DNA of 64,000 bases from Butyrivibrio fibrisolvens (GCF_023206215.1 NZ_CP065800.1:3968001-4032000); one strand, 5' to 3'; numbered from the stretch's first letter, positions 1 through 9,177 are shown. Notes: generated by a model from the letters alone, not told the origin. A program made the numbers and translations.

Positions 1-311
1 TTAAGTGATGCATATGGATCCTGAAATATCATCTGAAGCTTCTGCCTGTATGGTAGCATCTGCTTTCTGGATAATTTTGTAATATCTTTTCCGTCAAAAA
101 GTATCTCTCCGTTAGTTGGTTCATATATCCTTAATATGGTTCGACCAAGACTGCTCTTGCCACATCCCGATTCGCCTACAAGACCGAAGGTTTCTCCTTT
201 TTTTACTTCAAATGATATGTCGTTAACAGCCTGAACCACCTGAGGTTTCATTCCCCTGTTTACTTCAAAAAACTTTGTAAGTCTTTTTACTTCCAATACA
301 TTCTCTTCCAT
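1..311 (-). CDS. oppF: Oligopeptide ABC transporter ATP-binding protein OppF (partial, C-terminus off window)
   Basis: N-terminal ~103 residues of a second peptide-importer ATPase; the gene continues past base 1. The sequence shows a Walker A motif GESGCGKS and the Q-loop IFQDPYASL. The start at 311 begins [11 protein letters not shown] and lies 11 bases after the oppD stop, with AGGAGG upstream. OppF pairs with OppD to power uptake through OppB/OppC. The signature motif and Walker B are outside the window, so the assignment rests on the N-terminal half and on operon position. Confidence 0.9.
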   Translation of the reverse strand, partial: MEENVLEVKRLTKFFEVNRGMKPQVVQAVNDISFEVKKGETFGLVGESGCGKSSLGRTILRIYEPTNGEILFDGKDITKLSRKQMLPYRQKLQMIFQDPYASL

Positions 312-322
312 GACAAACCTCC

Positions 323-1387
323 TTAGACGATCTTTTTTACAGGTTCTACGTCCACAGTCTTCATTGGCTTAACCTTGATAAGGGATTCATCCATATTTTC
401 AAGCCAGCACCTGCAAAAATGGGTTCCGTTATATCTTGTTACCGGACCTTCCTGAACTGCGCAGACCTTCATGGCATTAGGACACCTGTTCATAAATGCA
501 CAGCCTCCAGTCAGCGAAGTCAGATCAGGAGGAGTTCCCGGGATAGGTACCAGCGGCTCATCATCATCTTTTTCTGAATTATTGATACTGTTTAGAAGGC
601 CTTTTGTATATGGATGCTTTGCATGATAGAAGATTTCATCCACTGTGCCCTCTTCAACGATCTGGCCTGCATACATTATTGCGATCCTGTCGCACATGGT
701 TGCTACAACTCCCAGATCATGAGTAATGATTATTACACTTGAACCTCTCTCCTTGGTAAGCTTTTGCAACAGTTCAAGGATCTGTGCCTGAACCGTAACA
801 TCAAGAGCTGTTGTAGGCTCATCTGCAATGATAAGTTTTGGGTTACAGGCAAGCGCTATTGCTATGATGATCCTCTGTCTCATACCTCCTGAGAATTCAA
901 AAGGATACTGGTTAAGTCTTTTTTCAGGGCTTGGTATTCCTACCTGCCTCAAAAGTTCTATTGCCTGTTTTCTTGCCTCTTTTTTGCTGCATTTTGTATG
1001 TATCCTGATTCCTTCTGTAAGCTGGGTTCCGACCTTAAGTATCGGATTCAGGAAAGTCATGGGATCCTGAAAGATCATACCTATCTCATTACCTCTTACG
1101 GTTCTCATGAGCTTTTCATATTCTTTCCTGGCTTTCTTACTCTCATACCTTGGGGAGATGTCTTTGCCATTAAACTTGATCGTACCGTTTACAACTCTGC
1201 CGTTACTTGCAAGAAGTCCCATGAGTGTATACATTCCCTGGCTTTTTCCTGATCCGGACTCACCTACGATTCCCAGAACTTCTCCGGGGGCAACATTGTA
1301 GGATACATCTCTTACCGCCTGTACTATTCCATTTGGAGTTAGAAATTCAGTTGTCAAATGGCTTATCTCCAATAATTTTTCACTCAT
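323..1387 (-). CDS. oppD: Oligopeptide ABC transporter ATP-binding protein OppD
   Basis: ATPase of a peptide/nickel-type importer. It has Walker [10 protein letters not shown]-loop [11 protein letters not shown], signature FSGGMRQR, Walker [13 protein letters not shown] and the switch histidine in IITHDLG. The C-terminal oligopeptide/dipeptide region has a cysteine cluster ([16 protein letters not shown]...HFCRCW) that in relatives can hold an iron-sulfur cluster. An ATG at 1393 is only 2 bases from the AGGAAGG ribosome site, whereas the ATG at 1387 has 8-base spacing, so 1387 is preferred. It lies between oppC and oppF and was very probably co-transcribed. Confidence 0.93.
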   Translation of the reverse strand: MSEKLLEISHLTTEFLTPNGIVQAVRDVSYNVAPGEVLGIVGESGSGKSQGMYTLMGLLASNGRVVNGTIKFNGKDISPRYESKKARKEYEKLMRTVRGNEIGMIFQDPMTFLNPILKVGTQLTEGIRIHTKCSKKEARKQAIELLRQVGIPSPEKRLNQYPFEFSGGMRQRIIIAIALACNPKLIIADEPTTALDVTVQAQILELLQKLTKERGSSVIIITHDLGVVATMCDRIAIMYAGQIVEEGTVDEIFYHAKHPYTKGLLNSINNSEKDDDEPLVPIPGTPPDLTSLTGGCAFMNRCPNAMKVCAVQEGPVTRYNGTHFCRCWLENMDESLIKVKPMKTVDVEPVKKIV

Positions 1388-1411
1388 AGCCATGGCCTTC
1401 CTTTCACTAAA

Positions 1412-2329
1412 TTATTTTTTCTTTGGATTAAGTGCATCTCCTATTCCTTCACCAAAGAAGTTCAGGGAAAAAATCGTAAGGCAGATACAAATAGTTGGAA
1501 GAAGCATCTGCATAGGATGAAGCGTCATTACCTGTCTTGCGTCCTGGGCCATCGATCCCCAGCTCGCCATTGGAGCTGAAATACCGATTCCTATAAAACT
1601 CAGAAATGCTTCTGTAAAAATTGCACTTGGAACAAGTAGCGTCATCTGGACTATGATTGGTCCTATGGCATTTATGATTAGGTGCCTGAATAAGATTCTT
1701 TTATCTGTTGCTCCAAGTACCATGGCTGCAAGTGCGAATTCCTGTTCCTTAAGTGCTATGACCTGACCTCTTACCTGTCTGGCCATTCCTATCCATCCCG
1801 GGATACAGACACCTATGAGAATACTTTCTACATTTGCGCCATTTAGCATCATGATAAGGATTACATATATCATTGAAGGCATCGCATAGATGATATCCAC
1901 TATTCTCATGATCAGCGTATCGAGTTTGCCTCCAAAGTATCCGCAGATACCGCCAATGACTACACCTATGAAGCTGTTGATAATAGCTGCTCCAAAACCT
2001 ATGCTAAGGCTTATCCTGGCTCCATAACACAGTCTTACGAAGATGTCTCTTCCAAACTTGTCAGTACCAAGTAGATGCTGGGAAGAAAAGACTGCATATG
2101 CATTGGACGTATCCTGTGCATCATATTCATAAGGTGATAAGAAAGGTCCCACGATTGCCATAACAGCCATAAAGATAAGTATTAAAAGCCCTGCCAGTGC
2201 CATCTTATTTTGCCTGAACCTCTCCCAGGCTTCCTGGATAAAGGTCTTACTTTCCAGTGCTATAAATTCACTGTTTTTCTCTTCCTCAGGTAGTGGCGAA
2301 AACCAGTCTTCGATGATCCTTGTATCCAT
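1412..2329 (-). CDS. oppC: Oligopeptide ABC transporter permease OppC
   Basis: Inner-membrane permease of 305 residues. It has the cytoplasmic N-terminal extension typical of OppC (residues 1-45), a first membrane helix near 47-68, and five more helices after residue 100. The coupling helix motif EFALAAMVLGATDKRILFRHL (the EAA loop, split here as EFALAAMVLGA then TDKRILFRHL) is clear. It partners with OppB, 12 bases upstream. Confidence 0.92.
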   Translation of the reverse strand: MDTRIIEDWFSPLPEEEKNSEFIALESKTFIQEAWERFRQNKMALAGLLILIFMAVMAIVGPFLSPYEYDAQDTSNAYAVFSSQHLLGTDKFGRDIFVRLCYGARISLSIGFGAAIINSFIGVVIGGICGYFGGKLDTLIMRIVDIIYAMPSMIYVILIMMLNGANVESILIGVCIPGWIGMARQVRGQVIALKEQEFALAAMVLGATDKRILFRHLIINAIGPIIVQMTLLVPSAIFTEAFLSFIGIGISAPMASWGSMAQDARQVMTLHPMQMLLPTICICLTIFSLNFFGEGIGDALNPKKK

Positions 2330-2341
2330 ATGATCACCCCC

Positions 2342-3256
2342 TTAATCTGTAAGCTTGATCCTTGGGTCAACTATTGAGCAAAGAATATCAACCACAAGAT
2401 TTGCAACTATGATAAGTGCTCCGATAAAAACGCTAAAACCAAGAATTACTGTATAGTCTCTGTTGGTTATTGCATTTGTGAATTCTCTTCCTATACCAGG
2501 AATTGAATAAACCTGTTCTATTACAAAGCTTCCTGTAAGAGTAAATGCTATTGCAGGTCCAAAATATGTAATTACAGGAATCAGTGCATTTCTAAGTACA
2601 TGTTTAAACATGATCTGAAAGTTACTTAACCCTTTGGCCCTTGCCATGATAACGTAGTCCTGCTGCGTTGCTTCCATATATGTACTCTTGGTAAGTCTTG
2701 CGATCGTTGCAACAGGTCCGAATGCCTGAGCTGCAACAGGAAGAATATAATGAAGTGGTGATGTCAGTCCTACTACTGGAAGAAGTCCCAGATAAACTCC
2801 GAATAAAAGCATTAGGTATAAGGCGATTACAAATGCCGGAACACTTACTCCCATGGTGGCATATGCTAAAAGTATATTTTTTACGATCTGACTCTTTGTA
2901 ACCGACATCCATATACCAATTGAAATACCGATCACAGCTGAGATTCCGAAAGCTATAAGACCAACCCTGACTGTATATGGTGCCCCTCTTGATATAAGAG
3001 TATTGACCGAGATGTTCTTTTTGTATGAAACACCAAGTTCCCCATGCATCAGATTTTCAAGGTAAATAACATATTGTTTCCATTCCGGTTCATTAAGCCC
3101 ATATGCTTCTTCCATCTGCTCTATCTGCGACTGTGAAAGGTTCTCTGCCTCAAATGGGCTTCCCGGCATCCTGTGAACCAGGACAAAGGTCAATGTGACA
3201 AGTGCAAAAAGCGTTACAACACCAACCAACAATCTCTTTAAAATATATTTGAGCAT
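2342..3256 (-). CDS. oppB: Oligopeptide ABC transporter permease OppB
   Basis: Permease of 304 residues with six predicted membrane helices. The N-terminus MLKYILKRLLVGVVTLFALV is typical of OppB/DppB, and the EAA loop reads QDYVIMARAKGLSNFQIMFKH. A strong AGGAGG ribosome site precedes the ATG. It starts 17 bases after the MATE gene's stop. No substrate-binding protein (OppA) lies upstream; it may lie beyond the left edge after oppF. Confidence 0.93.
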   Translation of the reverse strand: MLKYILKRLLVGVVTLFALVTLTFVLVHRMPGSPFEAENLSQSQIEQMEEAYGLNEPEWKQYVIYLENLMHGELGVSYKKNISVNTLISRGAPYTVRVGLIAFGISAVIGISIGIWMSVTKSQIVKNILLAYATMGVSVPAFVIALYLMLLFGVYLGLLPVVGLTSPLHYILPVAAQAFGPVATIARLTKSTYMEATQQDYVIMARAKGLSNFQIMFKHVLRNALIPVITYFGPAIAFTLTGSFVIEQVYSIPGIGREFTNAITNRDYTVILGFSVFIGALIIVANLVVDILCSIVDPRIKLTD

Positions 3257-3273
3257 TCTCCCCTACCTCCTTT

Positions 3274-4767
3274 TCATGCCGCTTTTGCACGCCTTCTAAA
3301 AGTTTTGGCTATCCAGCTTCTGTCATCAAAATCCTCGCCTTCATGAAGTCTTCCAAGCCTCTTCATCTCGCCTATGTACATTGCTGTGACAATAACAAGT
3401 GAGCAGGCATCAGATACAGGTGTTGCCAGAAGCACTCCCATAAGTCCGAACAATTTGGGAAGGATCAGGAGAGCCGGAATAAAGAAGATTCCATGTCTTG
3501 AAAGGGATACAAAAGTTGCGATCTCCGGTTTACCTATAGAAGAAAAGTACATGCTTACCAGCATTTGGAATCCGCCAAAGAGTGCAAACATCTTGCAGGT
3601 TCTCATGGCCATCACGCCGTATTCAATAAGCTGAACATCATTTTTGCTAAAAAGATTTATTACAAATTCAGGAGCCAGCATCATGAGTGTCCATATGATC
3701 GCTGCAAAGAAGAATGCCATACCCTGAGATGTAAGAGATGCTCTTCTTACTCTTTTGAATTTTTTCCTTCCATAGTTAAAACTGATGACCGGTGCTCCTG
3801 CCTGGTTTATTCCTGAGGCAGCTGATGTAATAAAAGCTTCTACTGTGTTAACCACCGATAATGCCGATATACAAAGCTCTCCTCCTCCAAGGAGACTGTA
3901 GTAAGGATCGATATCACCGTAATACTGAAGTGATTTATTGATCATGATATTGGTTATAAAGCTGAGCATCTGGAATATAGAAGGTGCAATACCCATCTTG
4001 GCTACCGTGATCATCTGACCTATATCAACCACTTTAAAACCGGCCCATTTAAGATTACTTTTGCCTGATATAAAATATGCTACCGAAAATACAGCTCCTA
4101 CAAACTGACTTCCTACTGTTGCTATCGCAGCTCCGTATATACCAAAACCACATACAACTATCAAAATAGTATTTAGAAAAATATTAAGTACGGCGCCTAT
4201 CATATTTGCAACCATTGAATATCTTGTATTACCTTCAGATCTTATAATGGCTGCAAGTCCGACATTAAGCATATTAAAGATCTGTCCCAGAGCAGTTATC
4301 CTAAGATAGATGACCGCGTAGCCAAAAACTTCACTTCCTTTTTTGGCTCCGCAAAGGCCTACAAAGGATCTGGAAAAAACGGTAAAGAAAAGGCACACTA
4401 CCGTTGCCATAAGCACCGCCTGGATAATGATATTGGTAAATAGCTTATTTGCCTTTTCATAATCCTGTCTGCCCATTGCAAGAGAAAGCATTGACGCTCC
4501 ACCTACTGTAAGAAAAAGGGTTAAGGCTATGACCACATTGTTAAATGGAGATAGTACCGAGATTCCGCCAAGTGCATTTCTTCCTACAAAATTACCGACA
4601 AATATCTGATCAGCTGTTTTATACAGATATGTTGTAAGGGTTCCAAGAAGCCCGGGTATTGCCATCGACAAAAGCAGTGGAAATATGGGAGCTGAGCCCA
4701 TTCGCTCGGTATTTCTTCTTGCCTTTTGTGCTCTTTCCATTGCTGATGTATTTTTTATCTCACTCAT
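3274..4767 (-). CDS. MATE family efflux transporter (MepA/NorM-like)
   Basis: 497-residue polytopic membrane protein, the usual length and twofold six-helix repeat of the MATE exporters, which use Na+ or H+ gradients to expel drugs or metabolites. Family-like sequence includes AIPGLLGTLTTYLYKTADQIFVG at the first helix (read as AIPGLLGTLT, TTYLYKTADQIFVG) and QAGAPVISFNYG. Substrate unknown. It sits 46 bases after the second PII gene and 17 before oppB, with no terminator on either side, so it may be a passenger of the nitrogen operon. Confidence 0.88.
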   Translation of the reverse strand: MSEIKNTSAMERAQKARRNTERMGSAPIFPLLLSMAIPGLLGTLTTYLYKTADQIFVGNFVGRNALGGISVLSPFNNVVIALTLFLTVGGASMLSLAMGRQDYEKANKLFTNIIIQAVLMATVVCLFFTVFSRSFVGLCGAKKGSEVFGYAVIYLRITALGQIFNMLNVGLAAIIRSEGNTRYSMVANMIGAVLNIFLNTILIVVCGFGIYGAAIATVGSQFVGAVFSVAYFISGKSNLKWAGFKVVDIGQMITVAKMGIAPSIFQMLSFITNIMINKSLQYYGDIDPYYSLLGGGELCISALSVVNTVEAFITSAASGINQAGAPVISFNYGRKKFKRVRRASLTSQGMAFFFAAIIWTLMMLAPEFVINLFSKNDVQLIEYGVMAMRTCKMFALFGGFQMLVSMYFSSIGKPEIATFVSLSRHGIFFIPALLILPKLFGLMGVLLATPVSDACSLVIVTAMYIGEMKRLGRLHEGEDFDDRSWIAKTFRRRAKAA

Positions 4768-4813
4768 ACTCCTACACCATCTCCTCTTTGCCCTGATTTT
4801 TGTTACTAGATTT

Positions 4814-5152
4814 CTATAATGCCTTTATGCCACGTTCTCCTGTTCTTATTCTGACAACATCATTTAATTCTTCTACAAAGAGTTTGCCATCTCCTATCTT
4901 CCCAGTCCTTAGCCTTTCTTCCAGAAGCTTAATGATAGTCTCTATAGTTTCATCATCCCCTACTGTTTCTATCTTTACTTTGGAAAGGCATGTTACCGGC
5001 TGTATGATACCTCTATATCTGGTAGATGATCCTCTTTGGTTTCCGTATCCTGATATGTCTTCGATCATGATTCCATATGCTGCACAGGATTCAAAGATTT
5101 CCAGAACTTCATTTCTTCTGCTATGCTTTACGACCACTGTAAGTTTTTTCAT
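4814..5152 (-). CDS. PII-family nitrogen regulator (second copy)
   Basis: 112-residue GlnB/GlnK-like trimeric sensor of ATP/ADP and 2-oxoglutarate, expected to gate AmtB. It shows the T-loop start GNQRGSSTRYRG and the C-terminal signature GKIGDGKLFVEELNDVVRIRTGERG (in two parts: GKIGDGKLFV, VVRIRTGERG). The frame is open to 5191, but the ATG at 5152 has GAGGTTGA upstream, gives the normal PII length and avoids overlapping amtB. The T-loop position equivalent to Tyr51 of E. coli GlnB is not tyrosine (RGIIQ), so classical uridylylation is unlikely. Confidence 0.9.
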   Translation of the reverse strand: MKKLTVVVKHSRRNEVLEIFESCAAYGIMIEDISGYGNQRGSSTRYRGIIQPVTCLSKVKIETVGDDETIETIIKLLEERLRTGKIGDGKLFVEELNDVVRIRTGERGIKAL

Positions 5153-5187
5153 ATTCAACCTCACATTCCCAAACTTTAATCCAGTCA

Positions 5188-6399
5188 TCATTTGTCATTG
5201 TGGAAATTAAAGTTTGAATAAGCAGAGCAGCCATGTTCCATAACATCGAGTCCGTCAATTTCTTCATCCTCTGAGACCCTGAGACCTACGATCTTATTGA
5301 TGATAGTAAATACTATGAATGCGGCTACTGCTACATATGCGATAACTGCAAATGTTCCAAGAATCTGAACTATAAAGCTGCATCCTTCACCAAATACTCC
5401 TGTCATTACTGCTCCGAATGCTCCGCATACTCCATGTACTCCTACTGCACCAACCGGATCATCAACTTTTAAGATCCTGTCGATGAATTCTATTGCAAAG
5501 ACAACAAGTATTCCTGCGACTGCTCCAATGATGAGAGCTTCATAATCAGATACAACATCGGCTCCTGCTGTGATCGCTACAAGTCCTGCAAGCGCTCCGT
5601 TACATGTCATGGAGATATCAGGCTTGCCGTACCTTACCCAGGTAACGATCAGGGTAACAAGAGTTGAAGCACATGCTGCAAGGTTTGTTGTCATTGCTAT
5701 ATCGCCAAGATTAGTTGTCGCTGCTGTTGTTGATCCACAGTTAAATCCAAACCATGCAAACCAGAGAATGAATACTCCTAAAACGCCAAGTGGAAGATTA
5801 TGTCCCGGAATAGCTTTGATCTTGCCATCCTTTCTATACTTTCCTCTCCTTGGTCCAAGGATCGATGCACCGATTATCGCGCACACACCTCCAACCATAT
5901 GTACTGCACACGATCCTGCAAAATCGTGATATCCAAGCTGGGATAAGAATCCGCCGCCCCAGATCCAGTGACCTGTCACAGGATAGATAAACATGCTGAT
6001 TGCTCCTGAATAAAGCAGATATGAAATAAATTTAGTTCTCTCAGCCATAGCACCACTTACGATTGTTGCTGACGTTGCACAAAATACTGTGTGGAAAAAG
6101 ATAAATACACCGATCGGAAGTTCATTAAACATTCCATTTTCATCAGCGAGTGCATTGATATTAAAAAGTCCCTTAGTTCCGATCACTGCATTATCACTGC
6201 CAAACATAAGTGCAAAGCCTATCAGGAAAAAGAATATAGATCCTATTACCAGATCCATCATATTTTTCATTAAGATATTTCCCGAGTTCTTAGCCCTCGT
6301 AAATCCTGTTTCAACCATTGCAAAGCCTGCCTGCATAAAGAAAACCAGAAAAGCTCCAAGCATGGTCCATATTATATTCATCAAAAGTTTCGCATCCAT
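5188..6399 (-). CDS. amtB: Ammonium transporter Amt
   Basis: 403-residue Amt/MEP channel for NH4+/NH3 with about 11 membrane helices. The pore twin histidines are visible as H167 (CAVHMVGG) and H322 (GVHGVCGAFG), with the conserved aspartate D159 just before the first. The cytoplasmic tail ends GLDVMEHGCSAY, the usual PII-contact region. It is flanked on both sides in the same orientation by PII genes (15 and 35 bases away), the expected physical partners. Confidence 0.96.
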   Translation of the reverse strand: MDAKLLMNIIWTMLGAFLVFFMQAGFAMVETGFTRAKNSGNILMKNMMDLVIGSIFFFLIGFALMFGSDNAVIGTKGLFNINALADENGMFNELPIGVFIFFHTVFCATSATIVSGAMAERTKFISYLLYSGAISMFIYPVTGHWIWGGGFLSQLGYHDFAGSCAVHMVGGVCAIIGASILGPRRGKYRKDGKIKAIPGHNLPLGVLGVFILWFAWFGFNCGSTTAATTNLGDIAMTTNLAACASTLVTLIVTWVRYGKPDISMTCNGALAGLVAITAGADVVSDYEALIIGAVAGILVVFAIEFIDRILKVDDPVGAVGVHGVCGAFGAVMTGVFGEGCSFIVQILGTFAVIAYVAVAAFIVFTIINKIVGLRVSEDEEIDGLDVMEHGCSAYSNFNFHNDK

Positions 6400-6414
6400 A
6401 TATATCCCCTCCTA

Positions 6415-6753
6415 TCAAAGTGCCTTGCTACCATGCTCGCCTGTTCTGATTCGAACCACATCTTCGACATTGTAGACAAATATTTTTCCATCCCCGCAGT
6501 TTCCGGTTTTGACCTCCTTTAACACCTGGGCGATTATCGGTTCTACAAGCTCATCTTCAACCACCGTTTCCACCTTTATCTTTGGAAGAAGCTCTATTTC
6601 AAGCTCTGCTCCTCTATAAAGACTTTTATGACCCTTCTGATTTCCATAACCCTGAATATTTGAAACCATAGCTCCATGTGCCATACATTCATCCAGTATT
6701 TCCTGGAGAATTTCAAATTTTTCAGGTTTTATAATGATCTCAAGCCTCTTCAT
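6415..6753 (-). CDS. PII-family nitrogen regulator (first copy)
   Basis: 112-residue PII protein very like GlnB/GlnK. The sequence shows GNQKGHKSLYRGAELEIELLPK around the T-loop (read GNQKGHKSLYRG, AELEIELLPK) and GNCGDGKIFV plus VVRIRTGEHG at the end. Residue 51 is leucine where E. coli GlnB has the uridylylated Tyr51; this is directly visible by alignment from the start. AAGGAGGAG precedes the ATG. It lies first in the amt cluster, just after a terminator-like hairpin. Confidence 0.93.
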   Translation of the reverse strand: MKRLEIIIKPEKFEILQEILDECMAHGAMVSNIQGYGNQKGHKSLYRGAELEIELLPKIKVETVVEDELVEPIIAQVLKEVKTGNCGDGKIFVYNVEDVVRIRTGEHGSKAL

Positions 6754-6768
6754 AATCTCCTCCTTCCC

Positions 6769-6835
6769 ACTTGTGTTATTAAAAAAGACGCCTGTTTCTA
6801 TTTTTCATAGAAATTCAGACGTCTTTGTCACAAGT
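6769..6835 (-). terminator. Hairpin terminator / possible attenuator between dehydrogenase and PII gene
   Basis: On the minus strand an AGACG...CGTCT stem (with TTTCTA/TAGAAA inner pairing) is followed by TCTTTTTTAAT, a good Rho-independent terminator for the dehydrogenase gene ending at 6846. An outer 7-bp pair ACTTGTG/CACAAGT (6829-6835 with 6769-6775) encloses the whole element, and only about 30 bases separate the T-run from the PII start. There is little room for a promoter after it, so it may regulate PII-amt expression. Confidence 0.75.
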
Positions 6836-6845
6836 CTTTATAAAA

Positions 6846-7832
6846 TTATGCAATAACACTGGTAGGTACCCCCGCTATATAATTTCTTAAATTTTCCGTT
6901 GCTATCCGTATTGTTCTGAATCTTGCCTCTTCAGGTGCCCAGGCTATATGGGCCGTTATCGTTGCATTGTCACAATCGAATATAGGTTTTTTCTCGTGTA
7001 CAGGTTCTCCATCTACAACGTCAAGTCCTGCCGCATACACCTTGCCCGACTTTAAGGCATCTACTAAAGCTTCCTCATCTATGATCGCTCCTCTTGCAGT
7101 ATTTATGATGATGACTCCATCTTTCATTTTGGAAAAAGCTTCTCTGTCAACAAGTCCTCGTGTCTGGTCTGTAAGCGGACAATGAATCGATATCACATCG
7201 CTTCTTGATAGTACTTCATCAAATGAAACCTGTTCGATATCTTTATATTCAGGTCCAACTTTCTTGTGCCTGCTATAAGCTATGACATGCATTCCGAATC
7301 CCTGTGCCATCTTAGCCATCCACAAGCCTATATTTCCAAGTCCTATTATCCCGATAGTCTTTTCATAAAGTTCGATCTGTCTTGTACAAACTTTTTTTCT
7401 TCCTGTAAATCCATGATTTTCATCAATCATCTGTTTATAGAACCTTGCTTCATCTTCTATATGGTGGCATATATTCATCAGAAGCCCAAAACCGAACTGT
7501 GCGATCGTCATATCACCATATACAGTATTGGTAAATGTTACATTATGTCTTCTGGCTGCCAGTTCATCGATCTTACCAAAACCATGTCCAAGCGTTGCTA
7601 TATATTTGAGTTTCTGATGTTTACTAAAGAATTCTTCTCCGAAATATCCGTCTCTTATCCATGCGCCAATTACCGCATCGTATTTACCAGCCCAGGATTC
7701 ATCAAACATTTCATAGAAATCTATATCACTAACTTCAGGAATCGCACCTAACTGCTGTTTCCAGTATTCGATAAGGTCTTCTTTATTAGGATAACCACCA
7801 ACAGCATCTCCCTGACACACCGCTACTTTCAT
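6846..7832 (-). CDS. D-isomer 2-hydroxyacid dehydrogenase (hydroxypyruvate/glycerate reductase-like)
   Basis: 328-residue NAD(P)-dependent dehydrogenase of the glycerate/phosphoglycerate dehydrogenase family. The Rossmann motif is GIIGLGNIGLWMAK. The catalytic Arg is in NTARGAIID, the Glu in GLDVVDGEP and the His in TAHIAWAPEEAR; HIAW followed by EAR is typical of glycerate dehydrogenase-like members. The exact substrate cannot be fixed from sequence. It is divergent from a LysR regulator that probably controls it, with paired 15-bp repeats 75-110 bases upstream of its start. Confidence 0.9.
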   Translation of the reverse strand: MKVAVCQGDAVGGYPNKEDLIEYWKQQLGAIPEVSDIDFYEMFDESWAGKYDAVIGAWIRDGYFGEEFFSKHQKLKYIATLGHGFGKIDELAARRHNVTFTNTVYGDMTIAQFGFGLLMNICHHIEDEARFYKQMIDENHGFTGRKKVCTRQIELYEKTIGIIGLGNIGLWMAKMAQGFGMHVIAYSRHKKVGPEYKDIEQVSFDEVLSRSDVISIHCPLTDQTRGLVDREAFSKMKDGVIIINTARGAIIDEEALVDALKSGKVYAAGLDVVDGEPVHEKKPIFDCDNATITAHIAWAPEEARFRTIRIATENLRNYIAGVPTSVIA

Positions 7833-7906
7833 ACTTTCACCCCTTCCTGTTTTGTCTTTGGTTATTTATTGATTTAAATAGTACAGGATTTATCAGATAA
7901 AATCTA

Positions 7907-7942
7907 ATATCTTTTGAATATCTATTCATATCTTTTGGATAT
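7907..7942. promoter_or_regulatory. Pair of 15-bp palindromic repeats (likely LysR binding site)
   Basis: Two copies of ATATCTTTTG(A/G)ATAT occupy 7907-7921 and 7928-7942, matching at 14 of 15 bases with their starts exactly 21 bp apart, two helical turns. Each copy has ATATC/GATAT (or ATAT) dyad ends. The position between the dehydrogenase and the LysR gene suits a LysR-type activator or recognition site. The match and spacing are seen; the binding protein is inferred. Confidence 0.6.
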
Positions 7943-8005
7943 GGGACAAAGAGTATTAGTCATACCGCACAATAATTTAAAAATTTAAAATATTTTCAAA
8001 ACATA

Positions 8006-8034
8006 TTGACCAACAGCTGATTAAATGCTACTAT
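8006..8034 (+). promoter_or_regulatory. Sigma-70-type promoter for the LysR gene
   Basis: TTGACC at 8006-8011, a 17-base spacer and TACTAT at 8029-8034. The start of transcription would be near 8041, leaving a leader of about 190 nt before the LysR start. That leader can fold: TTTTGAG at 8138-8144 pairs with CTCAAAA at 8153-8159, ATCGG at 8068-8072 could pair with CCGAT at 8148-8152, and GGGG at 8071-8074 with CCCC at 8111-8114. I do not recognise a known riboswitch in it. Confidence 0.6.
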
Positions 8035-8231
8035 CGTTTTCAATTTATTACATAAAAATAATTCGTTATCGGGGATTTTTTATATTCAGGGTGTGTGATT
8101 TTTGTTTAAACCCCAGCCAAGTGAGTATAAATATACATTTTGAGGCGCCGATCTCAAAAATACATTAATAGAAGATTCAGATTTAAAGTTACACGGATAC
8201 AAATATAGAATTGTAAGGAATGGAAATCTGT

Positions 8232-9152
8232 ATGGATATCAGACAACTAAAATATTTTCTGACTATAACGGATGAGGGTGGTATTACTGCGGCAGCCAAG
8301 AAGCTCCATATGTCACAGCCGCCTCTTAGTAAACAGCTCATGCTTCTTGAAAGTGAACTTGGAGTAAAACTTTTTGAGCGCAAAAACAAGAGCCTGGAAC
8401 TTACAAACGAAGGAAGAGTCTTATATCAGCAGGCCAGTCTTATCTCCCATGATTTTGATCAGACTATTCAGTTATTTGATGATATGAAAAATGGTATCAG
8501 CGGAACTCTGCATATAGGATGTATCGCATCTCTTGCTATTCTCTTTTTCCCTAATTTTATAAAAGACTTTGTAAAAGAAAACCCCAAGCTCAACCTTCAA
8601 ATGTATGAAAGTAATACTTCGGGGCTTTTAAGACTTCTGGATCAACGCACAGCAGAACTGTGTATCATTAAGAACAATTTTGATAAAAGTAAATATAACT
8701 ATATAAGCATCGACTGTCTTGTTTCTGATTCTGAAGACAGTCTCTGCGCTGTAGCGCTTCCTAAATACTTTGCTTCAGCTAATGATGATTTTGGTTTTAA
8801 TGATCTCAAAGATAAATCTCTAATTGTTCAGAGATTTTACGAAACGCCTATAAAGAACGCCTGCATTGATTGCGGATTTGATGCTAATATTATCTGTTCT
8901 CATGAAAGTGTTATGACATCACTTAACTGGTGCCTGTGTGATATGGGCATATCGATCATTCCTTACAGCGCAGCTAAACTCACTTCCCTGCTTGTAGGTG
9001 GTGAAAATCTTATTGTCAAAAGACTAATAAACCCATCTATAAGTTCAGGCACATCCCTTGTTTGGTCCAAAAATCAGACTCTAAGTCCCACCGCTATTCA
9101 ATTTGTAAAAGCTATCAATGATATGCTAAGTAAAAGCTCATCTAATACCTAA
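8232..9152 (+). CDS. LysR-family transcriptional regulator
   Basis: 306-residue regulator. The N-terminal winged helix-turn-helix reads MDIRQLKYFLTITDEGG, then ITAAAKKLHMSQPPLSKQL, followed by a substrate-binding domain from about residue 90. The frame opens with an ATG at 8220, but the LysR family normally begins at MDIRQLKYF, so 8232 is chosen. It is divergent from the 2-hydroxyacid dehydrogenase, its likely target. The inducer is unknown. Confidence 0.92.
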   Translation: MDIRQLKYFLTITDEGGITAAAKKLHMSQPPLSKQLMLLESELGVKLFERKNKSLELTNEGRVLYQQASLISHDFDQTIQLFDDMKNGISGTLHIGCIASLAILFFPNFIKDFVKENPKLNLQMYESNTSGLLRLLDQRTAELCIIKNNFDKSKYNYISIDCLVSDSEDSLCAVALPKYFASANDDFGFNDLKDKSLIVQRFYETPIKNACIDCGFDANIICSHESVMTSLNWCLCDMGISIIPYSAAKLTSLLVGGENLIVKRLINPSISSGTSLVWSKNQTLSPTAIQFVKAINDMLSKSSSNT

Positions 9153-9177
9153 GCACTATAAGTCATTATCTTTATTG

